Positions 9,737-17,883 of a DNA stretch of 64,000 nt are shown here, in pieces (the stretch's first letter is position 1; every line of letters starts with the position of its first letter). Below the pieces are notes generated by a model. The model was not told the DNA's origin and searched no databases. It worked only from the letters and a program-made list of their open reading frames with translations. The stretch spans positions 1 through 64,000 of the forward strand of contig CAJUKE010000009.1 in the NCBI GenBank assembly GCA_910587075.1, in the 5' to 3' direction. Source of the DNA: an uncultured Muribaculaceae bacterium. GTDB lineage: Bacteria; Bacteroidota; Bacteroidia; Bacteroidales; Muribaculaceae. The position numbers and the translations under genes were made by a program.

Positions 9737-10564
9737 TTAGGCCTTGAATGTGTTGACGGCCATACGGAGGGTGGTGAGGCGTTCGAGGAGTCCGGGCAGG
9801 AGGTCGAGGCGGAGCATATTGGCGCCGTCGCTCTTCGCCACAGCTGGGTTCTGGTGAGTCTCGATGAATATGCCGTCGCACCCCACGGCGATACCGGCGC
9901 GGGCCACGGTCTCGATCATATCGGGGCGGCCGCCGGTGACTCCGGCGGTCTGGTTGGGCTGCTGGAGCGAGTGGGTAACGTCGAGAATCACCGGGCACCC
10001 GTTGCGGCGCATCTCGGGTATGCCGCGGTAATCGACAATGAGGTCCTGGTAGCCGAAGGTGGTGCCGCGCTCGGTGACGGCCACCAGGTCGTCGCCCGCG
10101 TCGCGCACCTTCTCCACGGCGTACTTCATAGCCTCGGGCGAGAGGAACTGCCCCTTCTTGATGTTAACCATCTTCCCGGTTTTGGCGGCGGCTACGAGGA
10201 GGTCGGTCTGGCGGCAAAGGAAAGCCGGAATCTGGAGCATATCGACAAACTCGGCGGCGAGGCGCGCCTCGTCGGCGGTGTGGATGTCGGTGACAACGGG
10301 CACACCTACCGTCTCGCGCACTTTTTTCAGTATGGCGAGCGCCTGGAGGTCACCGATGCCGGTGAAGGAGTCGAGCCGCGAACGGTTGGCCTTGCGGTAG
10401 CTCCCCTTGAAAACGTAGGGGATTCCGAGGCGGTCGGTTACGGCTTTCACAGTGGTGGCTATTTCGAGGGCCATCTCCTCGTTTTCGATAACGCACGGCC
10501 CGGCGAGAAGGAAGAAATTGTCGCAGGGGGTGTCGTAGAGATATTTCTTAAGATCGAATTCCAT
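9737..10564 (-). CDS. kdsA: 3-deoxy-D-manno-octulosonate 8-phosphate synthase
   Basis: A 275-residue cytosolic enzyme that condenses phosphoenolpyruvate with arabinose 5-phosphate to give KDO 8-phosphate for lipid A-core assembly. Diagnostic segments are FLLAGPCVIENEE, FKGSYRKANRSR, VVTDIHT, FLCRQTDLL and DVTHSLQQPN. The start at MEFDLKKYL (10564) is preferred over an upstream in-frame ATG at 10630, because the extension has no family similarity and would overlap rsmE. It lies 26 bp after rsmE and 23 bp before the TPR gene. KDO transferase WaaA, which uses the product, is encoded at 32.7 kb. Confidence 0.95.
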   Translation of the reverse strand: MEFDLKKYLYDTPCDNFFLLAGPCVIENEEMALEIATTVKAVTDRLGIPYVFKGSYRKANRSRLDSFTGIGDLQALAILKKVRETVGVPVVTDIHTADEARLAAEFVDMLQIPAFLCRQTDLLVAAAKTGKMVNIKKGQFLSPEAMKYAVEKVRDAGDDLVAVTERGTTFGYQDLIVDYRGIPEMRRNGCPVILDVTHSLQQPNQTAGVTGGRPDMIETVARAGIAVGCDGIFIETHQNPAVAKSDGANMLRLDLLPGLLERLTTLRMAVNTFKA

Positions 10565-10590
10565 TGTGATGAATAAACGCGGTGAACAAA

Positions 10591-11304
10591 TCAGTCGGCG
10601 AGACTGCCGACAACGTGGAGAGTGTGGCACGCCACCAAGGCGGCTGTTTCGGTTCGCAGACGGGCGTCGCCGAGGCTTATCGGCACGAATCCGGCCTCAA
10701 GCGCCATCGCGATCTCCTCGGGTGAGAAATCCCCCTCGGGCCCGATGAGCACCACCGCCTCGCAGCCAGGATCGTACTCCCGGCTGAGCAGGCGGCGCGG
10801 CGAGTCGGGGTCGCAGTGGGCGATAAACCGCTGGGGTACCCCCGCCGTGGCCTCGATGAACTTCTTGAAGGGTGTAATCGGGGCTACCTCCGGGAGCGCT
10901 GCCTTTAGGCTCTGCTTCATAGCCGACACGGCTATTTTCTCCAGACGCTCGGGTTTGAGCTCCTTGCGCTCCGAAAAGCGGCAGAGCAGCGGGATGAAGC
11001 GGTCGAAACCCACCTCGGTGAGCTTCTCTACGAGCCACTCCATGCGGTCGAGGTGCTTGGTAGGGGCCACGGCTATCGTGATCGGCGCGCGCCAGTAGGG
11101 TCGGACCTCCTCCCTGCTTATAACCTCTACCTCGGCCCTTTTGTTCGTGGCATCGGTCAATCGGCACAGATAACGGCCACCGCGGCCGTCGACCACGGTG
11201 ATCTCATCGCCCGGCTGGTGGCGGAGCACTTTCACGCAATGGGCGGCTTCCTGGTCGGGAAGCCGCGGGTCGGAGAGTATGTCGGGAGCGAAAAACTGAA
11301 TCAC
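10591..11304 (-). CDS. rsmE: 16S rRNA (uracil1498-N3)-methyltransferase
   Basis: A 237-residue SPOUT-fold methyltransferase that methylates U1498 of 16S rRNA using S-adenosylmethionine. An N-terminal PUA-like region (HCVKVLRHQPGD) precedes the knotted SAM-binding region with LIGPEGDFSPEEI and SLGDARLRTETAALVA, the two strongest family signatures. Length is typical. It is 39 bp downstream of the MFS transporter gene and 26 bp upstream of kdsA, suggesting one transcript. Confidence 0.94.
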   Translation of the reverse strand: MIQFFAPDILSDPRLPDQEAAHCVKVLRHQPGDEITVVDGRGGRYLCRLTDATNKRAEVEVISREEVRPYWRAPITIAVAPTKHLDRMEWLVEKLTEVGFDRFIPLLCRFSERKELKPERLEKIAVSAMKQSLKAALPEVAPITPFKKFIEATAGVPQRFIAHCDPDSPRRLLSREYDPGCEAVVLIGPEGDFSPEEIAMALEAGFVPISLGDARLRTETAALVACHTLHVVGSLAD

Positions 11305-11343
11305 GGATTAGTAGCTTGATGAAAAACTTACCTTGGGGCGCGA

Positions 11344-12690
11344 TCACATACGGCTGAAACCGTCGGCGGGCGAGTTGCTGTCCTGTGCCTTCTGAATCGA
11401 GCGGCGCCCGGCGTCCTTGCCTACCTTTGAGTCGCGGAACACGATCCAGAACAGGATGGCAACCACCAGCGCGTACCCGGCGAAAATCATCCAGGAGTCG
11501 CGCCACCCTTCGAGCTGCTCGGCGAGCGGGGCCGTGGCCACCACGTTGTGGTTAACGATAGCCATGGCCGCGAGGGTGCCGATAGTGGCGCCCAGTCCGT
11601 TGGTCATAATCATGAACAGCCCCTGGGCCGAGCTGCGGATTTCGGGCGAGGTCTCCTTATCGACGTAAAGACCGCCGCTGACGTTGAAGAAGTCAAACGC
11701 GATACCGTAGACAATGCAGCTGAGCACGAACATCCAGAGCATGCCGTCGGGGTCGCCGAGGCCGAAAAGGCCGAAACGGAGCACCCAGGCGAACATCGAC
11801 ATAAGCATCACGCCCTTAATGCCGAAACGCTTGAGGCAGAAGGGAATGAGCAGAATGCAGCAGGTCTCGCTGATCTGCGAAAGGGAAATCAGCGCGTTGG
11901 CGTTCTGCGCGGCCCAGGCGTTGGCAAACTCGGGCAGGTCCTTGAAGAATGTGATATAGGGGTTGGCGTAGCCGTTGGTAATCTGGAGCGACACGCCGAG
12001 CATCATGCTGAAGATAAAGAACACGGCCATCTTCTTCTTTTTGAAGAGGGTGAAGGCGCGGAGCCCCATCTTGTCTACCCAGTTGCCGGTCTGCGGGGCG
12101 TCGCTGGTGGGGCACTTAGGCATAGTCAGCGCGTAGCCCATCATCACGAAGCTCAGCGCTGCCGACACGAACAGCTGCATATATGTGGTCTGGAACTTGG
12201 CGTCGGCCGGACCGGCGAAGTTCACCAGCAGCATCGCGCATATGAAACCTATGGTACCGAAAATGCGGATCGGGGGGAAATCCTTCACAGTGTCCATTCC
12301 GGCCTTGGTGAGCGCGTTGAACGCCACCGAGTTGTTCAGGCCGATAGTGGGCATAAAGAACGCCACCGACACTGAGTACAGCGCGAAGAGCGGGCCGAAC
12401 GACAGCGAGGGCTCGGCCACAGCGCAATAGACTCCTGCAAGAGCCATGAACACACCCGCCACGAGGTGGCACAGGCTGAGCATCCTCTGGGCCTGAATCC
12501 AGCGGTCGGCCACGATGCCGACAATCGACGGCATAAACAGCGAGACAATGCCCTGCATGGCGTAGAACCAGCCAATCTGGTCGCCGAGTCCGTTCTTGAA
12601 CAGGAAGTTGCCGAGCGAAGTGAGGTAGGCGCCCCATACGGCGAATTCCAGGAAGTTCAGCGCCGCGAGGCGCGGCTTGAGTGTATTCAT
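11344..12690 (-). CDS. MFS transporter, nucleoside:H+ symporter-like
   Basis: A 448-residue inner-membrane protein with about twelve hydrophobic segments. The start (LKPRLAALNFLEFAVWGAYLTSLGNFL) and the absence of sugar-porter motifs match the NupG/XapB nucleoside:proton symporter group of the major facilitator superfamily, common in Bacteroidetes. It should import nucleosides or a related solute. The gene is preceded by a textbook promoter (TTTG-N19-TAAATTTG) with a leader of roughly 85 nt. The substrate assignment is by family only. Confidence 0.82.
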   Translation of the reverse strand: MNTLKPRLAALNFLEFAVWGAYLTSLGNFLFKNGLGDQIGWFYAMQGIVSLFMPSIVGIVADRWIQAQRMLSLCHLVAGVFMALAGVYCAVAEPSLSFGPLFALYSVSVAFFMPTIGLNNSVAFNALTKAGMDTVKDFPPIRIFGTIGFICAMLLVNFAGPADAKFQTTYMQLFVSAALSFVMMGYALTMPKCPTSDAPQTGNWVDKMGLRAFTLFKKKKMAVFFIFSMMLGVSLQITNGYANPYITFFKDLPEFANAWAAQNANALISLSQISETCCILLIPFCLKRFGIKGVMLMSMFAWVLRFGLFGLGDPDGMLWMFVLSCIVYGIAFDFFNVSGGLYVDKETSPEIRSSAQGLFMIMTNGLGATIGTLAAMAIVNHNVVATAPLAEQLEGWRDSWMIFAGYALVVAILFWIVFRDSKVGKDAGRRSIQKAQDSNSPADGFSRM

Positions 12691-12778
12691 ATCAGCTTTT
12701 AGTGTAGTTAGTATTAATTTGTAACCGAAAGCGTCGGATTTCCGATGCCGAAACGGCCACCGCGCCCGGTTGCAACCG

Positions 12779-12809
12779 CAAATTTACGTTTTTCCCGCCG
12801 TAGCGCAAA
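12779..12809 (-). promoter_or_regulatory. Consensus Bacteroidetes promoter for the MFS gene
   Basis: On the minus strand TTTG (12806-12809) is followed after exactly 19 bp by TAAATTTG (12779-12786). This is a full match to the TTTG-N19-TAnnTTTG promoter used by the primary sigma factor in Bacteroidetes. The predicted transcript begins near 12775 and reads the MFS gene, and perhaps rsmE and kdsA. Confidence 0.7.
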
Positions 12810-12860
12810 AATAATCAGCCCCAAAAGCGCGGCTTTCAGGGCTGTTTATGTTATAAAACA

Positions 12861-13496
12861 TCAGGCGTTGCCCGCCTTTTTGGCGTTGATTACGGCCTGC
12901 ACCTTGGCGGCCTCCTCATATTCCTCGCGCTCGATATGCCTGGCGAGCATCTTTTCAAGCTCCTCCATGGCGAGGTTTTCGAGCTTCGGCTGGGTCATGA
13001 CCTCGGCTATGTCGCTGTCCGACGGCAGGTCGGAGTCGTCGGCCTCCTTCACCTCCATCAGGAAACCTGTTTCCGACAGGATTTCGGGGGTGGTGAAAAT
13101 CGGGGCCTTGGCGCGCATGGCTATCGCGATGGCGTCGGAAGTGCGCGCGTCGAGCACCACCTCCCTACCCTGCCCGTCGACAAAGGTTAGTTCCGACGAG
13201 AAAATCCCGTCCTCGAACTTATGGATGAACACGTCGCGGAGCACAACCCCGTAGGCCTGCGCCAGCGACGCGAAAAGGTCGTGGGTCATCGGGCGGGGGG
13301 GCACTATCCCCTCCATCTTTATGGCGATTGACTGCGCTTCGGCGGCGCCGACCACCACCGGGATGCGGTAGGGGCCGTCGGCCTGCGCCAGTATCAGCGC
13401 GTAGGCTCCGCTCTGTATCTGACTGTATGATATGCCGAGCACACGCAGGCGCACGCGCCCGCCGTCGTTGTCCCGGTCAAATTCTTCAAAACTCAT
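12861..13496 (-). CDS. Bifunctional nuclease-domain (DUF151) protein with UVR motif
   Basis: A 211-residue protein. Residues about 15-150 form the BFN/DUF151 domain (VRLRVLGISYSQIQSGAYAL, VVVGAAEAQSIAIKMEG, LDARTSDAIAIAMRA), a family with reported DNase/RNase activity in plants and of uncertain role in bacteria. The C-terminus (about 170-205, MEELEKMLARHIEREEYEEAAKVQAVI) is a UVR-type helical motif as in UvrB and ClpC. This combination is usual in Bacteroidetes. It follows mnmA by 57 bp; the two may share a transcript. Confidence 0.85.
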   Translation of the reverse strand: MSFEEFDRDNDGGRVRLRVLGISYSQIQSGAYALILAQADGPYRIPVVVGAAEAQSIAIKMEGIVPPRPMTHDLFASLAQAYGVVLRDVFIHKFEDGIFSSELTFVDGQGREVVLDARTSDAIAIAMRAKAPIFTTPEILSETGFLMEVKEADDSDLPSDSDIAEVMTQPKLENLAMEELEKMLARHIEREEYEEAAKVQAVINAKKAGNA

Positions 13497-13553
13497 ACCT
13501 TAACAACGTACCCCCACCCCCTTTTATTATAGCCGGGCGCCACAAATAACGGG

Positions 13554-14630
13554 TTACTTGATGGGGCGGCCGGTGATGATGCCGGAACCGAGGCAGATGG
13601 CGCGGGCGGGGTCGTAGATCACGGCGAACTGGCCGGGGGCGATACCCTGGATTTTCTCGGCGGACTCGATGACGTACTCTCCGGCATCGAGGCGCGTCAG
13701 GCGCGCCGGGGTGAAGTCGGGGGTGTGGCGGTTCTTGAAGGTTATTTCCACGCCGTCGCAATTCTCCCCCCAGGGATCCTCGGTGATGAACTGGGTCTCC
13801 TGTATGTGGAGCATGCGCCCGTACTGCTTCTCGGTGTCGTACCCGCGGGAAACGTAGATGGCGTTGTCGCGCACGTTCTTCTTCACCACGAACCAGGGGC
13901 CGCCGCTGAGGCCCAGCCCCTTGCGCTGCCCTATGGTGTGGAACCAGTAGCCGCGGTGCTCGCCGAGCTTGCGCCCCGTCTCGATCTCGATAATCGGGCC
14001 CGGGCGCTCGCCGAGGTGGCGGCGTATGAAGTCGTTGTAATTGATTTTGCCCAGGAAGCAGATCCCCTGCGAGTCCTTGCGGTAGGCGTTTGGCATGCGG
14101 GTCTCGATGGCGATCTCGCGCACGCGGCTCTTGGGAATGTCTCCCAAGGGGAAAGTCAGGTGGCGGAGCTGGTCGTAGGATATGCGGGCGAGGAAGTCGG
14201 TCTGGTCCTTCACGGGGTCGACCGCCGTCGCGAGGTACTTCTTTCCGTCGCGTTCGAGGGTCGAGGCGTAATGGCCTGTGGCCGTGAGGTCGAACTCGTG
14301 CCCCCAGCGCTGCTCGAAGAAACCGAACTTGATCATCTTGTTGCACATAATGTCGGGGTTCGGCGTGAGCCCCTCCTTGACGGTGCGAAGGGCGTAGTCC
14401 ATCACGTTGTCCCAGTACTCCTGGTGGAGCGTAACGACCTCGAACGGCAGGTTGTACTTCGCGGCGATGAAGCGGCACATCTCGATATCCTCCTCGGCCG
14501 AGCAGTCGCCCCCGTCACCCTCCATACCTATGCGTATGTAAAAGAGATGGAGGTCGTGCCCCTGCTCCATAAGGCGGTAGGCGGCGACGGCGCTGTCGAC
14601 ACCCCCGGATATAAGCATCGCTATCTTCAT
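13554..14630 (-). CDS. mnmA: tRNA-specific 2-thiouridylase
   Basis: A 358-residue enzyme that adds sulfur to U34 of Lys, Glu and Gln tRNAs, using ATP and a persulfide relay. The PP-loop SGGVDSAVA is at residues 8-16. The catalytic cysteine in NPDIMCNK lies near residue 95 and the second in GICFLG near residue 189. Its start codon overlaps the stop of the DUF5106 gene by four bases (ATGA), so translation is probably coupled. Bacteroidetes often carry two MnmA paralogues; this resembles the one whose N-terminus contains GGDCSAEEDIEMC. Confidence 0.93.
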   Translation of the reverse strand: MKIAMLISGGVDSAVAAYRLMEQGHDLHLFYIRIGMEGDGGDCSAEEDIEMCRFIAAKYNLPFEVVTLHQEYWDNVMDYALRTVKEGLTPNPDIMCNKMIKFGFFEQRWGHEFDLTATGHYASTLERDGKKYLATAVDPVKDQTDFLARISYDQLRHLTFPLGDIPKSRVREIAIETRMPNAYRKDSQGICFLGKINYNDFIRRHLGERPGPIIEIETGRKLGEHRGYWFHTIGQRKGLGLSGGPWFVVKKNVRDNAIYVSRGYDTEKQYGRMLHIQETQFITEDPWGENCDGVEITFKNRHTPDFTPARLTRLDAGEYVIESAEKIQGIAPGQFAVIYDPARAICLGSGIITGRPIK

Positions 14631-15568
14631 TTGCCGCGGGCCTTGAGTTTTTCGTTGACTACGCGGAACCCCTCCTTTAGCCCGTCGGTGTCGAGCGATT
14701 TGGAGAGTATGCGGCGCTTGCCGTCGAGGTAATAAATCACCGGCGAAACGCGCATATCGTAGATTTCATCGACGTTGGCCGAGGCCCCGACGATCCACTT
14801 CTTGCTATAGCCGGCGGCTTTTTCGCGCCATTCGTCGGAGGGTTCGGCGGGGAGGATGCTGACCACGCGTATCTGCCCGGCGTCAATCAGATCGTTAAGG
14901 TTCATATCGGCAGCCAGGCGCACCCGGGCGAGCTCGCAGTCGTCGCACTCGGGGTCGTTGAAGAAGAGCACGACGTAGGCGCCGCGCGAAACCTCGGCGA
15001 GCGTGAGCGTCTCCCCCTCGGGGGTGACGAACTCGAAGTCGGGGGCCTCCATGCCTATCTGCGACCCGGCGAGCGACCCAGCCTGGTAGGCGAAGCGGGC
15101 CTTTTCGGCGGCGGGGATTTTCTTATGCTCGGCCACGGCGCGCGCAAAGGGAAGGTAGCACTCGTCGCAAAGCACGAGCGCCGTGTCGCTGTAGAGCGCG
15201 CCCTCGGCCATCTCGCCCAGGGCGAGCAGGTTGCGCGGATTCTTCTTCACCTGCTTTATGAGGTTCTCGATCGAGGCGTGCACCACTTCGGCGTCGGCGT
15301 AGGGCATGAACTGCACATAGTCGTTGAACGCGCCGCGCATACGCCCCATCGACGAGAACGCCGACTTCAGGTTGCAGCGCTCCCAGAAATGCTCCATCAG
15401 GAAGTTGGTGCGCTCGGTGAGGGTCTTCATGCTCTCGGGGGGCACCGGGTAGGGGAAATAACGCCCGTCGGCGTCACTGTCGGCGGCGTGGGCCGAGGTA
15501 AGCGACACCGCGGCCACGGCTATAGCCGCGCCGCGGCGCAATGCGGAGGAGATATGTTTTAAAAGCAT
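14627..15568 (-). CDS. DUF5106 / thioredoxin-like exported protein
   Basis: A 313-residue protein with a signal peptide (hydrophobic segment about residues 12-28, ending SAHA). Residues about 30-160 resemble the DUF5106 domain that often precedes thioredoxin folds in Bacteroidetes. The C-terminal half is thioredoxin-like, beginning IGMEAPDFEFVTPEGETLTL, with PECDDCE near residue 206 as the redox CxxC. It probably works in the periplasm as a disulfide reductase or related oxidoreductase. It overlaps mnmA by four bases, an unexpected partner for an exported protein. Confidence 0.8.
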   Translation of the reverse strand: MLLKHISSALRRGAAIAVAAVSLTSAHAADSDADGRYFPYPVPPESMKTLTERTNFLMEHFWERCNLKSAFSSMGRMRGAFNDYVQFMPYADAEVVHASIENLIKQVKKNPRNLLALGEMAEGALYSDTALVLCDECYLPFARAVAEHKKIPAAEKARFAYQAGSLAGSQIGMEAPDFEFVTPEGETLTLAEVSRGAYVVLFFNDPECDDCELARVRLAADMNLNDLIDAGQIRVVSILPAEPSDEWREKAAGYSKKWIVGASANVDEIYDMRVSPVIYYLDGKRRILSKSLDTDGLKEGFRVVNEKLKARGK

Positions 15569-15623
15569 CTATGTTCGTATTATAACACGTCAATTTATAA
15601 ACGGGAAGCCGGCGATGAGCGGC

Positions 15624-16256
15624 TCAGAACAGGTAGGCAACGCGCACCGACCACACACGGGCCTGGCCCGAAACGTCGGTCAGCTTCTCCATGCGGGTGC
15701 AGTAGGTCATACCCCACAGGTACGACGCCTGGATCTGGAAACGCTGCTTGAGCTCGAAACCGACACCGCACTGCAGCCCGATCGAGCCGAACGGGTTGTC
15801 GATCACCTTGATGTCGCTCTCCCCTACCCGCAGCGAGATCACCGGGCCGCCGAAAACGTAGGGCGCCCACCACTCCTCAAGTCCGTTCATGCGGGTCCAC
15901 TTGAAGCGGAGGTTGATGGGGATGTCGATCATATGGAGGTAGAGGCGCGAGGTGCCGTACCCCTTCTGCCCGTCGTATGAGTCGCCCCACACGGGCTGCT
16001 CGCCAAGATGGAGCTTCGCGCCCTCCATCGAGTAGATGGCGCCGAAGTCAATACCGAATCCGAGGCCGGGGAACATCATCTCACCCATCACGCCGACCTG
16101 CGGGCCGACGCACTGGTCCTTGGTGAAAAGCGTCTGCTTGTACTTCAGGTTGGAGATGGCGATACCGGCGGTCGGGCCCCAGCGGAACTCGCCGCGGGCG
16201 GTAAGCGCCGACCCGAAGGCCGCGAGCAGCATCACTATCGCTATGAGTTTCTTCAT
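15624..16256 (-). CDS. Outer-membrane beta-barrel protein (PorT-like)
   Basis: A 210-residue protein with an N-terminal signal peptide (MKKLIAIVMLLAAFGSALTARG) and alternating hydrophobic strands ending in VAYLF, a terminal aromatic residue as expected for a Bam-inserted barrel. The pattern fits the small outer-membrane barrel families (PorT/OmpW-type, 'outer membrane protein beta-barrel domain') of Bacteroidetes. The start at 16256 is preferred over an in-frame ATG at 16388 because it opens directly onto the signal peptide, whereas the extension would run through the fold-back element. Function unknown. Confidence 0.8.
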   Translation of the reverse strand: MKKLIAIVMLLAAFGSALTARGEFRWGPTAGIAISNLKYKQTLFTKDQCVGPQVGVMGEMMFPGLGFGIDFGAIYSMEGAKLHLGEQPVWGDSYDGQKGYGTSRLYLHMIDIPINLRFKWTRMNGLEEWWAPYVFGGPVISLRVGESDIKVIDNPFGSIGLQCGVGFELKQRFQIQASYLWGMTYCTRMEKLTDVSGQARVWSVRVAYLF

Positions 16257-16272
16257 ATAAGGAATGGAGTAA

Positions 16273-16452
16273 GTGGCTCGAATAAATGATTTAATGTTTA
16301 TTTCGGAAGGATTTTGCGATGGATTTCGCAAGTTGAAGAGGGAGCGATGCGGGCATCGTGACCGATGAAACTTGCGAAAGACGCGCAAAAGACGACGAAA
16401 GAAACATTTCTCAAAAAGCCACTGAATACATTAAATCATTTATTTGAGACAC
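16273..16452. repeat. 180-bp fold-back (nested inverted repeat) element
   Basis: Outer arms of 25 bp (16273-16297 and 16428-16452) are inverted copies with 23 matches. Inside are a second perfect inverted pair of 11 bp (16324-16334 and 16369-16379) and a central hairpin (16345-16358). The element fills almost the whole gap between hisS and the barrel gene. The right arm shares its sequence with the 23-bp direct repeat at 17856-17878. It may be a MITE-like element or a structured intercistronic RNA. Confidence 0.6.
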
Positions 16453-16455
16453 TTA
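16433..16455. repeat. 23-bp direct repeat, copy at the hisS stop
   Basis: Perfectly identical to 17856-17878. In the minus-strand sense it begins with the TAA stop codon of hisS and continues GTGTCTCAAATAAATGATTT. With its partner it brackets the hisS gene exactly. Confidence 0.8.
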
Positions 16456-17823
16456 GAGAGTGTTTATTACGGCCACGGCTTCGGCGGGGGTCAGCAGACG
16501 CTGCTCGCCGGTGGCCATATCCTTGAGGTTGAGCTTCCCTTCGGCGGCCTCCGTTTCGCCAACGAGGGCGACGTAGGGTATGGCCAGGGCGTCGGCGTAG
16601 CCCATCTGCTTCTTCATCTTGGCCGGATCGGGGTAGATTTCGGCAGCGACTCCCGCGGCGCGCATCTCCTTGAGCATCTTCATAGCCGCCGCGGCCTCCT
16701 TGCCGCCGAAGTTTACGAACATCACGCGGGTCGCGGTGCGCGCCTCCGAGGGGTAGAGGTCGAGGGTGTTGAGCACGTCATAGATGCGGTCGGCGCCGAA
16801 CGAGATGCCCACACCCGACAGACCCGGCATGCCGAACACGCCCGTGAGGTTGTCGTAGCGGCCACCGCCGGTGATCGAGCCGATAGCCACGTCGGCGGCT
16901 TTAACCTCGATGATGGTGCCGGTGTAGTAGTTGAGGCCGCGAGCGAGCGACACGTCAAGGTCCAGCTCGGCGTCGAGCCCGAGGGCCATAACACCGTCGA
17001 CCACGGTCTGCAACTCCTCGACACCGCGCATACCCTCCTCCGACGACGCCAAGAGCTCACGCAGGCGGCCCAGGCGCTCTTCGAGGGTGCCGGAAATCTG
17101 GAGTATAGGGCGGAGCGTCGCGATCTGCTCCTCGGTGAGGCCGCGCTCGGCCAGCTCGGCGTTGACGTTGTCGAGGCCGATTTTGTCGATTTTGTCAATC
17201 GCCACCGTTATGTCGACAATCTTGTCGGGGGCGCCGATCAGCTCGGCTATCCCGGCCAGCACCTTGCGGTTGTTGAGTTTGAGGATGATGCGGATTTTCA
17301 AGCGGCGGAACACCTCGTCGATCATCTGCAGCAGCTCGATCTCGTTGACCAGCGAGTCGGAACCCACAACGTCGGCGTCGCACTGGTAGAACTCGCGGTA
17401 GCGACCCTTCTGAGGGCGGTCGGCGCGCCACACGGGCTGTATCTGGAAGCGCTTGAAGGGCATCTGCAGCTCGTTGCGGTGCTGCACCACATAGCGGGCG
17501 AACGGCACCGTCAGGTCGTAGCGCAGCCCCTTCTCGCATAGCTGCGAGGCCAGGCGCGCGCAGTCGCCGTCGGCGATGAGCTTCGGGTCGGCCCCGCGGA
17601 GGAAGTCGCCCGAGTTGAGTATCTTGAAGAGGAGCTTGTCCCCCTCCTCGCCGTATTTCCCCATAAGGGTGGAGAGGTTCTCCATCGCGGGGGTCTCGAT
17701 GGGGTTGTAGCCGTAGAGGCGGAACACCGAGCGGATGGTGTCGAATATATAGTTTCTCTTAGCCATTTCGGCGGGGGAGAAATCGCGGGTCCCCTTAGGG
17801 ATGGAGGGCTTCATCGCGCACAT
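16453..17823 (-). CDS. hisS: Histidyl-tRNA synthetase
   Basis: A 456-residue class II aminoacyl-tRNA synthetase that charges tRNA-His. The N-terminus PSIPKGTRDFSP, motif 2 region (VWRADRPQKGRYREFYQCDAD), the histidine-binding ARGLNYYTGTIIEV near residue 295 and the motif 3 region GGGRYDNLTGVFG are all present. The C-terminal anticodon-binding domain follows. A second ATG three codons in (17814) is an equally good start. The gene is flanked by two perfect 23-bp direct repeats, one containing its stop codon and the other just downstream of typA. Confidence 0.95.
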   Translation of the reverse strand: MCAMKPSIPKGTRDFSPAEMAKRNYIFDTIRSVFRLYGYNPIETPAMENLSTLMGKYGEEGDKLLFKILNSGDFLRGADPKLIADGDCARLASQLCEKGLRYDLTVPFARYVVQHRNELQMPFKRFQIQPVWRADRPQKGRYREFYQCDADVVGSDSLVNEIELLQMIDEVFRRLKIRIILKLNNRKVLAGIAELIGAPDKIVDITVAIDKIDKIGLDNVNAELAERGLTEEQIATLRPILQISGTLEERLGRLRELLASSEEGMRGVEELQTVVDGVMALGLDAELDLDVSLARGLNYYTGTIIEVKAADVAIGSITGGGRYDNLTGVFGMPGLSGVGISFGADRIYDVLNTLDLYPSEARTATRVMFVNFGGKEAAAAMKMLKEMRAAGVAAEIYPDPAKMKKQMGYADALAIPYVALVGETEAAEGKLNLKDMATGEQRLLTPAEAVAVINTL

Positions 17824-17855
17824 GGAAGCTGAACTTTTGGGTTATTCGTTGGGGA

Positions 17856-17878
17856 AAATCATTTATTTGAGACACTTA
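17856..17878. repeat. 23-bp direct repeat, copy between typA and hisS
   Basis: Identical to 16433-16455. On the coding strand it lies five bases after the typA stop codon, so in both places the sequence directly follows (or contains) the stop of a minus-strand gene. Confidence 0.8.
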
Positions 17879-17883
17879 TGTGG

